Shown: positions 47,429 through 57,524 of the stretch, in pieces
Position numbering within the stretch: the stretch's first letter is position 1
Layout: every line of letters starts with the position of its first letter
Source: Agrypnia vestita
Lineage: Eukaryota; Arthropoda; Insecta; Trichoptera; Phryganeidae
DNA length: 64,000 nucleotides
Assembly (NCBI GenBank): GCA_016648135.1
Contig: JADDOH010024908.1
Coordinates: 62,001 to 126,000 of the forward strand
Reading direction: 5' to 3'
Program-made: the position numbers and the translations under genes
The notes under the pieces: model-generated
Databases searched by the model: none
The model's input: only the letters and a program-made list of their open reading frames with translations
Told to the model about the DNA's origin: nothing

Positions 47429-47972
47429 TACAGGGTTATTTGTAAAACATTAATAACCTCGCAGGGCTATATTCCTGCCTCGATTATGAGTCGAAAATGT
47501 TCAAGCTATTATGACCTAATATCAATAGTTAAGGAGATATGCGACATCAAAGTTTGCATTTTTTTTTAAATATTTATGACTTATTTTTTGTAAAACGTTG
47601 GACTATCATTACAGTGACTCATATCAATTACGAAAAATTCATTCGTTTCAATACAAGTTAAATAAAATGATAAAAACCCTGAAAAAATTCTAATTGGAAT
47701 GTTTTCCAGTTGGAATTCGAAGGTTTTTATTTTTTTATTAGACTTCTATTAAAGAGAATGAATTTTTCATATTCGATATAAGTTACTGTAATGATAGTCC
47801 AACGTTTTACAAAAAATAAGTCAGAAATATTGGAAAAAAAATGCAAACTTTGATGTCGAATATCTCCTAAACTATTGATAATAGGTCATAATAGCTTGAA
47901 CATTTTCGACTCATAATCAAGGCTGGAATATAGCCCTGCGAGGTTATTAATGTTTTACAAATAACCCTGTAT
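47429..47972. mobile_element. Foldback MITE family 1, end type B (full copy)
   Basis: TATACAGGGTTATTTGTAAA at the left, TTTACAAATAACCCTGTATA at the right: exact complements. Inner arms match the other copies. Both ends lie in TATA, consistent with a TA target. It ends 38 bp before the mariner. Confidence 0.9.
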
Positions 47973-48009
47973 ATGTTTATCTGTGCGCTTAAGGCCAGGC
48001 GGCATTGTA

Positions 48010-49294
48010 TTAGGTCCTTACATATGAAATTGGCGTTTTGCCGTACTGGCAAATTTGATCTCAAATATCTTCTCTTTGGTTAGGAATTCCAAATCCAAAT
48101 TTATACAGCTATTTACTCATGTATTCGTGTTTTGAAAATTATAATTCATTTGTTTTTTCCTCAATTGTTTTTTTCTTTGCGTCACTCAGTTTACAAAATG
48201 AAAAACTTGAAATATCGCGTTATTTACGAGTACGAGTTCCACCGTGGCACCAGTGCTGCAGAAACGGCTCGAAGGATTAATGATGTGTATGGCGACGGTG
48301 CCGCAAAATAAAACACAGTGCGTTTTTGGTTTCAACGTTTTCGTTCTGGAAATTTCGACCTGCAGAACAAGCCCCGTGGACGGCCAGAGACCAAAGTTGA
48401 AAATGAAGAATTGAAGGCTATTGTGGAAGCGGATCCGTCGCAAACCACATCCGAGTTAGCTGCAGGCTGCGGTGTTAGTGATAAAACTGTTTTAATCCAC
48501 TTGAAGCAAATTCGTAAGGTGAAAAAGCTTGAAAGGTGGGTACCTCACGAATTGAGTGAAGCAAATCAACAAACGCGCGTTGACTGCTGCGTTGCATTAC
48601 TCAACCGGCACAATAATGAAGGGATTTTAAATCGAATCATTACCTGTGATGAAAATGGATCCTGTACGATAATCGGAAGCGCTCATCGCAATGGTTGAAC
48701 CCTGCCGAACCAGCCAAACCATGCCCCGAGCGAAAATTGACTCCAAAAAAGTTACTTGTGAGCGTTTGGTGGACTAGTGCTGGTGTCGTTCACTACAGCT
48801 TTCTTAAATCTGGCCAGACGATTACGGCAGATGTCTATTGTCAGCAACTGTAAACCATGATGGAAAAGCTAGCTGCTAAACAACCTAGGCTGGTTAATCG
48901 CTCTAGGCCACTGCTGCTTCATGATAACGCTAGACCACACACTGCACAACAGACGGCTACCAAATTAGAGGAGCTTCAATTGGAATGTTTAAGACATTCA
49001 CCGTACTCTCCGGACCTTGCCCCAACAGATTACCATTTTTTTCGAAATTTGGATAACTTCTTGCAAAGGAAAAAATTCAACTCCGATGGGGCAGTCCAAA
49101 CCGCCTTCAAAGATTTTATTGATTCCCGTCCGAATGGTTTTTTTAGTAAAGGGATCGATGAACTACCTATGAGATGGCAAAAGTGCATAGATAGCAATGG
49201 TACATACTTTGATTAAATAAATATATTATAATAAAAAAAAATTGGCTTTATGTTCCTCCCATACAAAACGCCAATTTCATATGTAAGGACCTAA
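48010..49294 (+). mobile_element. mariner transposon, structurally complete
   Basis: 1,285 bp between TA (48008-48009) and TA (49295-49296). Terminal inverted repeats TTAGGTCCTTACATATGAAA then TTGGCGTTTTG and the complement at the right end, matching over about 31 bp. Length, TA target and TTAGG-start are the standard mariner layout. It carries a single transposase frame, which is broken (see next entry). Recalled relatives with TIRs of this type are in moths, not verified. Confidence 0.95.
48198..49216 (+). pseudogene. mariner transposase, three lesions
   Basis: Catalyses cut-and-paste transposition in the family; here dead. ATG at 48198, with N-terminal helix-turn-helix region (EFHRGTSAAETARRIN; later WFQRFRSGNFDL, PRGRPET), WVPHEL linker motif, first catalytic D in ITCDE, second in HDNARPHTA, third in SPDLAPTDYHFF. 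Thirty-four residues separate the last two, i.e. DD34D as in mariner. Lesions: TAA at 48309-48311 (codon 38), a one-base deletion at about 48651-48656 just after CDE, and TAA at 48851-48853. All catalytic aspartates remain. The full length of about 340 codons is normal for the family. The otherwise clean sequence suggests inactivation not very long ago. Confidence 0.95.
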
Positions 49295-49620
49295 TATAAC
49301 TGTTGAGATATCCCAATGGGTAGACCATCCAAACTTCAAAGCACCCAAAAAGACAATGAAACCCAGAACGCAGAGGGGCGCCCAATAACAAATACAAAGC
49401 CGGTTGTAATATCTTCCTTAATGTCTAGGAAACATTAGACCGCGAATTTGACCGAAATAAGATCCATCGATTGCGGAAATATTGACCGCCCGTAAAAAAA
49501 ATATTTAGTGAATTAAGTACTTATATTTTGTAAAAAGCTGTCAAATTTTAATTCGAGTTTTTAACCAGGACAGCGTTTTGCGCGCTTAGGAATCTTTACA
49601 TACGAATGGATCTCTTTCCA

Positions 49621-49779
49621 TTTAAGAAAGTCAATCGAATTAGTAAGTATGTGTAAGCCGTGCGTACGAGGCACGTTGTTTCGTTGTGTTGGTGTTTACG
49701 GCAATCAACACCAACACAACGAAACAATGTTTGTCGTACGCACGGCTTACACATATTAATTCGATTGTCTTTCTTAAAA
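49621..49779. repeat. Near-perfect hairpin, about 160 bp
   Basis: TTTAAGAAAGTCAATCGAAT pairs with ATTCGATTGTCTTTCTTAAA, GTGTAAGCCGTGCGTACGA with TCGTACGCACGGCTTACACA, and TTGTTTCGTTGTGTTGGTGTT with AACACCAACACAACGAAACA. The loop is only about 12 nt. A small MITE, or a hairpin that could form a long fold-back RNA if transcribed. Confidence 0.8.
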
Positions 49780-50439
49780 CGAAAGACGTCTACATATATT
49801 TGATTGTCTTTTGAAAAGCTCTTCATCTGCTTGCCCAGTAGGTTCTGTACGTTTCCTCATATTGAAAAATCATCAGTAGGACAGACGAGGTATCCAGAGA
49901 GTCGCGGTACAAATTTTTAGCGTGAAGGACTTGCATGGATCTGATCTGATTTCATCTCAACTTCGCCCATTCGTCTGCGCAGGTTAGTTCGTAAAAGTCA
50001 CGATCGTAAACCGCCTCAGTTTTACGATGCTCCGCACTAATGTGGCCTGGCCTTATACGTATTTAATTTATTCCGAGGTACATAAAACCCATTGCGGTTA
50101 CTTCTCTTTCGAAAATTATTTCGGCGAAGGTTTTCAATTCTCATTTTATGTTTGGCAAATTTAACATTTCAGTTAGCAGTTAACCCGTGGACCGCAGACC
50201 CTGCCGAATTGTGTACAGAGGTTCAAAGATGTAAACAAGGTTGCACATGTATGCATTATACCACAAATAGACTAAATATTTTAAATTATCCTTTGACCAC
50301 TGCCATGCCCCTCACGGAGACTGAAATTCACTTATTATATTTCATTATGTTTGAAAAATAACTTCGCACTCAACATTCAAACATCTTCTCGCGTTAGCTC
50401 GTCGATTTTGAATACTAGTTGTGTACATATAATGTGATG

Positions 50440-50927
50440 TACAGGGTTATTTTTAAAGCATTAATCACCTCGCAGGACTACATTCCTGCCTTGATTATGA
50501 ACCGAAAATGTATTTTTTTCAATATTTCTGACTTATTTTTTGTAAAACGTTAGACTATCATTACAGTAACTTAAATCGATTACGAAAAATTCATTTGTTT
50601 CAATACAACTTAAATAAAATGATAAAAACCCTGCAAAAATTCCAATTGGGATATTTTCCAATTGGAATTGGAAGGTTTTTATTTTTTGTTTATTATTTAA
50701 TTTGACTTGTATTAAAGGGAATGAATTTTTCATATTCGATATAAATTACTCTAATGATAGTCCAACATTTTACTAAAAATAGGTCAGAAATATTGAGAAA
50801 AAAATGCAAACTTCGATGTCGCATATCTCCATAACTATTGATATTAGGTCATGGTTGCTTCGACTCATAATCAAGTCGGGAATATAGTCCTGCGAGGTTA
50901 TTAATGTTTTCCAAATAACCCGGTATA
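50440..50927. mobile_element. Foldback MITE family 1, end type B, left arm shortened
   Basis: TACAGGGTTATTTTTAAAGC then AATCACCTCGCAGGACTACA; the right end is the complement, ending AACCCGGTATA. About 60 bp of the left inner arm (ATGACC...GCGACATCAAAG) is deleted relative to the right arm, so the palindrome is asymmetric. Confidence 0.85.
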
Positions 50928-50959
50928 CTTAGTGAACAGTTTACTAATCAGTGTAATAT

Positions 50960-51320
50960 TAAGATCCCACTTTTTACGATGTCCGCGTGGCTCGGGAGCG
51001 GATAACGCGAGCCACGGCTCACCCGTCCCAATATTGTGACCGTCTTTCCATTATTACGTTCCTCTGAATTTTTATTTACATTGTTACATCGGAAACTTCG
51101 CGCACGCGCCCCTGCGCCGGCAGTTTGGCTAGAAGGGAGGGCGCGAAAACAACCCCCTTCCTCGCCGAAATCCGACTCTCACTCTTGCCAAAATCGATCC
51201 GCGAAAAGTGGTACGGAGCGAACACCACTCCATTGTCAGATTTCCGCGAGGGTCGCGTGCGTTCTACTTGGCGCTCTTCCTCTTTAGTTCACGATACCGT
51301 CTCCGTCTTCTGATTACATT
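50960..51320 (+). promoter_or_regulatory. GC-rich island, possible promoter or 5' exon
   Basis: Higher G+C and CpG (CTTCGCGCACGCGCCCCTGC, TTCCGCGAGGGTCGCGTGCG). Overlapping plus frames of 62-83 codons are all arginine-rich and mutually inconsistent, more like 5' UTR than coding DNA. No repeat relatives. Orientation is a guess. Confidence 0.3.
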
Positions 51321-51989
51321 AAAACTATTTCAGGAAAATCAGACGCTTCTAATTGACTTCACAATTACCTCAATTTACATTACAGCGCCAGAGCGGCTCT
51401 CTTTCTCTCATTTGGAAATTGGAATCTGGAATTAATTTGGCTCACTCATTTAGTTGCAGTCTTTTTTTTTAGTAAAATATTAATCGTTGAAGATGGTTTA
51501 CAATCGTAATTTCGTTTAAATTAAATCGAGGCTTTTTATAATATCCCCTTTCCGCTCCTCTTCGATTCTAAGAATACCGATTTTAATATTTGAGCACTCA
51601 ATTTTAGCAGCTGTTTGAAATGACACAAATTCTCTCCAGGTGAGAAAAAAGACAATATTTAATTTTTGGAATACTTAAACACGGTTTGTTTCAAAATATT
51701 TTTTTTATATCGAATACACCCTGAACTCTGACAATGTAAATAGAATGTCGTGTCGAATTGATGAATAATATAATGAAATATATTTTTATTTCCCATAGGT
51801 GAATGAAGCGTTTACATTTATGTATATTTAATTAACTATTGTAACAATCATCAGATTTTCAAATATTAAATTCATTCAAAAATTAAAGAGTACCGGCATC
51901 ACAGAAATCATTAAATATTTACAAAAATTGATATGTAATATATTACGGGGATTCGCCCCATTCTAGGGATAAAAACTTTATCACATAGT

Positions 51990-52130
51990 AAGAAAAATAG
52001 ACGGGACGTACTTGTTTATGTACGCGTAAAATTTCTATGAGAAATGTCGAGACATCTGTCAAATGTCATCACGTCAAAATTGACGATGTGTACAATGTTG
52101 TGTACAAGTGTACAATATAATAGCGAAAAA
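51990..52130 (+). repeat. Dispersed repeat family 3, diverged copy
   Basis: AGACGGGACGTACTTGTTTA, TTCTATGAGAAATGTCGAGA, ATCACGTCAAAATTGACGAT and ACAATATAATAGCG follow the same order as the arm at 35255-35360. Confidence 0.65.
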
Positions 52131-52139
52131 CAAAAAGGA

Positions 52140-54580
52140 ACACACTACGATAAAGCCCTAGTCCAAAATCAAATCCGGAGTAATCTTTGTTTTTGCAGAG
52201 AACGATTAGTTGAAATTCACTTCCTTTTTAACGGAAAATAAAAGCGTTCGGGATTTTGAAATATTGACATTTTAGTCATTTTGCATTGGACTTCCATCAG
52301 ATCGTGCCATCCTTTTATTTGTATATTAGGTTTTGTTCTCAAAGGTCTCGTTAAATAAAAAACAATAATGACGTTGCTCTCATCAAGCGCAAAGCGCTGG
52401 CGTGAAACTGAGACCGTTCGAAAAGCGGTCGCCATCATTTATATTTTTATAACGCAAAAAATGCTATTTGGTGGATGCATACTTTTAAGAGAACTTCATC
52501 ATACATCTTATATCGGTCTCCGCATGTTGTCTGGGTAAGCGTTGACAATTGAAAAATATGTATCATCGTCATAAAGTTCTCGCAAAGATTCAAGGTTACT
52601 GTAGTTTTTTCTACTCGTCGTAGTATATAATAAACAATATTATGCAATACAACTGAATACTATTAACAACTTCATTACCACTTCAATGGTTTTATTTTAA
52701 CTAGACAATGATACGAAATTCCTAGCTACAACTATTGAATCAAATAGATTTTTGATTCAAATAGATGTCTGCTTCAAAATTTAAATATCAAGGAACTGAT
52801 CGTAAAGATTTGAAAGAAAAAATCTCTTTACAGTAGAATTCAAATTTACATTAATCGTGAAACATTTTAGCCAATTCAATATATTTATTAATTTATTTAT
52901 ACGTCCCATCATCCTTTCAAGAAAATCTAAATTTGTTTTTTTAAAAAAAAAACAATTTTTAGTATATTTTTGATGGAGAAATTTACTGCAAAGTTATTAA
53001 AATCAGTAAATAGTACATAACTTTTAGAATATTTACGTTAATCTTAATAAATAATTACAATGCATTTATTCCAGTACATTTGCGTACACTTCACGTGTCC
53101 AGATATTTTTAAAATGTCCTGCAATTGGACACATTACAATTTGTAAAGTGCATTTCTAGTTTTTTTGGGATTCTAGACAGATCTCAAAAGTACCTCCCAC
53201 AACGCATTTTTTTAAATTCTTTTTTCTATTTAAAATTCTGAATGATTCACATTCGCGTCTTCCGCATAAACACAACTTTATATAATGTAATTTCTTGTTG
53301 CCAAGTCAATAAATAATATTTCTTTCGTGTATCTTTCATGGTAAAATAATTTTCCTGACGTATTAGTGACATTAAAATATAGAATTTAGATGAATGAAAT
53401 TTTCCTCGCATTTTTTTAAAATTATACATCGCAGTCTTAATCGTCCACTTCAAATACGCGTTCATAAATAATCTCAAGAAATTTATAATATTTACTTAAC
53501 ATAGTTTAACTACAGATAACAACTGCTTCTCTCCCTTTTGAAGTGGCCCTTGTGATGTAAGCCGCGTTTCTTTGGGTGGCTGACATTTGCAGCTAGAAAC
53601 CTGTTTGAAGCACCAAAAAAACATGTATTTTAGCTGCATAAATCTCTCTGCTGTAAATAGCGCGACTGACAAAAGGAAAAGAGTTATAATTTTCTTATTA
53701 CGCATATAGGATGGACTAACAGTTTTCACACAATTCCATTGATCGTTTCGAATAAGTGATTAGTAATATTAGATTTTATAATGTTCTCAACCTACAATTT
53801 AAATTACTTAAAATTTTATTACTTTGATTTTATATTATTTTTTATGATTATAATAATAATGAGATAACGTATAATTCATTTTGTTGATTTTTGATTCAAC
53901 AATTAATTATTATTATTAGTTGTGTTAAAATATTATGTTCTTCTGTCGTTTTAAAAAAAGTGATGGATTGAAGTGCCTCTTCTTTCGTGAGCCCAAAAAT
54001 AGTTTTGTTTAAATGGAAGTCAACTCGACGGCGAAAACTTTATTCAGTCAAATTTCACATTCAATTTGTAGATTGATAAAAGTTTTTTCTGACATATCGG
54101 GACGTGAAAGGATTTATTTTTATTTCCGAAGATGTGAGTGACGTGGCTTTTCGACATGTGAATTTCTAAAAAGTCTCAATGGAAAAATTAAGCTCTCATC
54201 AAAATTCTAGTTAGGTATATCCGTAAATAAAAATACAATAAAGGTCTGATTTCATTTTGTATTAAAATGTTGATGATTTTTCAATTCCAACTACAGTTTT
54301 GAAACGAAATTTATTGGGAATCAATATTAATACATTAATTAATTTAGAGTATCTACTTCGTATTCTTTGCCCTTTTGTCATTTTGTGGAGTTTAACCAAA
54401 AATATATCTGTACGCATTATTTTCAGTTGTTATTTCGTTTTTTTGTAGTGTTTTGCTTATCCACGCGTGTAGGGGATATGTAATAAATGTTAATTTTTTT
54501 AGCACAAAGTAATCATATCTATGTATACTGAAGTGTAATCGGATTGTTATTGCAATCTTTTTGTGTACTTTTTCAAGTTT
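52140..54580. other. Gene-free stretch
   Basis: Frames up to 77 codons on the minus strand have no known domain. A small duplication of TTTTGATTCAAATAGAT-like sequence is at about 52735-52770. Nothing else recognised. Confidence 0.4.
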
Positions 54581-54806
54581 CAATATGTGTATAGGTCTTT
54601 TCGCATAAGCTTGCAATTGAATTAGTGTGGGTACAAAGCGTAATACGCGCATTGTTTCGTTGTATTAAGTTTACGCCCCTCTCGTGTCCATAAACTTAAC
54701 AATGCGACACAATTTAATACGAATACAATTTAATACATATTGTATTACGCACTGTACTCACACTAACTCAATTGCAAGCTTATGTGAAAAGACCTATACA
54801 CACTTT
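54581..54806. repeat. Palindrome, about 225 bp
   Basis: TGTATAGGTCTTTTCGCATA then AGCTTGCAATTGAATTAGTGT pairs with ACACTAACTCAATTGCAAGC then TTATGTGAAAAGACCTATAC. The centre contains related inverted pieces (TTGTATTAAGTTTA and TAAACTTAACAATG). Probably a MITE; no clean target duplication seen. Confidence 0.75.
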
Positions 54807-55339
54807 GGTAAAAATATATTTCTTAATTTTTTAACAATAATTTTCTGCCCGTTGATAAAAAGCTTATTTTTTAAATGTTTTACAGATAATGTTTTCTGAC
54901 GCGCTTATAATGATTTTTTATCCGTCATAGAGTAGAGATATAAATTATGTGTGAAATAGCACATAATCCATATGGCTCTTCTTACACACCACCACCCAAG
55001 GTTTTTATCATTAAAATGATTTTTTTCGCAAATTGCTGTTCTTTTCATCAAATTGAATTGCCTGCGGATTACAGGCATATACTTTTCCTTTAATACAGCC
55101 CTAAAGAAAAAAGTATAATGCCGAAAAATCGCATGATCTTGATGGTCAATTGGTGTCTCCATTGCTCTATTTCATCAAGGGACTTGGAACGCAATAATGC
55201 TGTTGTTTCGTATGGCATGTGGATCCATCTTGTTTGAGATCTCCTATATCCACGTTCTCTAACCCAGGCCACAAAAAGTTGGTCGAAGTGTCTGCGTAGC
55301 GCATTCTATAGACCGAAACAACCCTTCCAGCAAAAACCA

Positions 55340-55817
55340 GACGATAAATAATTGTAATCAATATATAAACCCGTGTTTCCCTATCCGCCAAGTTTTCTCC
55401 ATAACCAGTCACAACCACCCACCGGTGGTTATGGTGGTGGATAGCCCTAAGTGTCACATCGAAAATGTGCGAGTTTGGTGGGGGTGGCTGTGCGTGGGTG
55501 GGAGTGGTTGACGAAAACGTGCTTTCTAGCACATTGTTTTGTTATGGGAAGGCCGCAAATGCTTCAGATTTTTTCAAAATAGGCGCGCCGACTGTGTCGG
55601 TGAGTCTAGAAGGTTCCGAAAAAACCTGCTCTAGAAAGTTCTGGAAGGAGAAGGTTCTAGAAAATTCCCGAAAGTTCTATAAGGTTCTAAACTGCACATT
55701 CGATAAATTTCTTGAAAGTTCTGGAAGTAGAATGTTCTGGAAGGTTCCTGAAAGTTTTATGACGATCCTAACAGTGTACTAAAAATCTATGCGTGCGAAG
55801 CCGCGCGGGCACAGCTA
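55340..55817 (+). mobile_element. Non-autonomous Helitron copy (plus strand)
   Basis: Inverted relative of 39291-39775. It ends GCGTGCGAAGCCGCGCGGGC then ACAGCTAG at 55817, followed by T. A CTAG terminus preceded by a small GC hairpin, and no target duplication, are Helitron marks. The interior carries CCACCGGTGGTTATGGTGG and six or so AGAAAGTTCTGGAA-like units. A 105-codon plus frame (55465-55782) is read through these repeats and is not a gene. The 5' end may extend to about 55308 (TCTATAGACCGAAAC). Confidence 0.75.
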
Positions 55818-55819
55818 GT

Positions 55820-56570
55820 AGTTTATAAATTACAGCTGTCAAATAAAAACGTGATCAAATATAAAAATGTTCCGCAATTCAAATCACACTTTTATAAAGT
55901 AGAGTACAAAGGGCCAGCAGCCACAATGCTTCGGGCTCGTTCTGGAATAATTAAGACAGCGCCCACCCCGCGCGGGTTGCCTCGTTGACAGATCAATGTG
56001 TTCGGCGGACCTGTGTCGGGCCATTCACAATCTAATCGCCGCGACAATTCACGTCCCTTAATGCCCCCTCAATCACCGGAAATGCGACAGCCGGTGGCTA
56101 TTCGACTGATTGAGCATCGATACGGCAGAATCCAAAAATTTGTCCAATCTCTAATGATATTTAAACGAGGGCCAGTGAAGATTTACGGTACAAGGAATGT
56201 TGGTGTTAACTATTTTAGAAATATCGCGATTCATTTGCACATTAGATATTAAAAATACAAAAAGAATTCAGTCTTGTGATAAATTTTCAATCACTTTTTA
56301 ATAGCCTTTTTTTATTGTATCGGGGATGCTGATAATTTCTTACTAGAAATAAAAATTTAATACATACTGTAGTCCTCTCGGGATATCCTAAAATTCGCTT
56401 AATACAATATCAATACATGACAAGTGACCACAATGTTTTTAATTTGTTTTTGGTAGATTTTTAGTGATTAGGTATACTTAATTTATTATTTTTTGCAGTT
56501 ATCAATTTAAATTACATAAATAAATTATAGTTCTATAAGTTTAAATTACAAAGAGATGCTAGAAAATGAT
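55820..56570. other. Gene-free stretch with a balanced-composition block
   Basis: 55910-56150 is repeat-free and less AT-rich, with ACTGATTGAGCATCGATACG and similar motifs, and an 84-codon plus frame (55998-56252) without signature. It may be a conserved non-coding element. Confidence 0.3.
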
Positions 56571-56577
56571 TTCTACT

Positions 56578-56870
56578 GGCCGTATTCTGAACTATGCAAT
56601 ATTGCTCTTTCTGTATATGTATATCTTGGCAGTATTGTATAACATTGTGATGCCACCAATTTTGACGTTTCAAGTTTGGCAGGTTTGAAATTAATGAATT
56701 AGCGCATTATTCATAATTATTGTGAATAACTTAACGTTTGTTTACGCTTCAGAGCTTTCTGATTGAATTCATTTATTTCAAACCTGTCAAAAAAAAATCT
56801 GGCGGCATTACAATGTTACACATAACTGTCAAGGTACAGATAGCAATATTGCTTAGTTCAGAATAAGGCC
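56578..56870. mobile_element. MITE with GGCCGTATTCTGAACTATG ends
   Basis: Left GGCCGTATTCTGAACTATGC, AATATTGCTCT; right AGCAATATTGCTTAGTTCAG, AATAAGGCC. Inner pairs include TTGTGATGCC..TTGGCAGGTTTGAAAT and its rough complement ATTTCAAACCTGTCA..GGCGGCATTACAA. 293 bp, no coding content. Flanking TAC on both sides is nearly but not exactly in register. Confidence 0.75.
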
Positions 56871-57524
56871 TACGTAAAGTAGAAAAACAGAATAATACAT
56901 AAATTTAAAAAAAACATTTTCTGTTTTAATAAAAATAACATAAAAAGAAAACCTACGTGTACTTATATTCACGTCCAGACTGCGAAAATCTCCGTGAAAT
57001 GTCGGCGATGGAAATAGGCCGATGGAAACTTCCGATTTCGAAGACAAGAGCAGTTTCATGTAACGACCGTTCGGTCTGTATTCTTCGGCCGTCGCTAACA
57101 AATTTATGTCGGGTCGAAAATCTCCGGAGATCTTTCAAGTCAAAACACGCCTTGAATATGTAGTCTCCAATATTCGAATATGTAACAGAATTTCACGACG
57201 CTATCCTCAATATCGATTAAGCATTTGCTTCATCATTCGACTTGGTATTTACACGTGACGAGCAACACCGTGGACGTTTATGTCTGCACATTAACATTTT
57301 CAAGCGAATGAAAATATTATGTTTTGGGGTACGGAACTGCACGTTTTAACATTTGTACGAAGATAAATAATATAAAATCTTCTTCGGCGGTCCCTAGGTT
57401 ACTAGGATGACGTTTGCTCGAAGGATATTTTATCGATTATGCGTCCGAGCGTGGCTGGGGAGCCCTATTCTCGAACCGCACACCCTTCTACAAATTTTGC
57501 ACGTGCATCCGGTGGGCAAGGCGG

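Noticed and set aside
55465..55782. 105-codon plus-strand frame
   Set aside because: Entirely within the Helitron's repetitive AGTTCTGGAA-type units; the inverted copy has stops in the matching frame.
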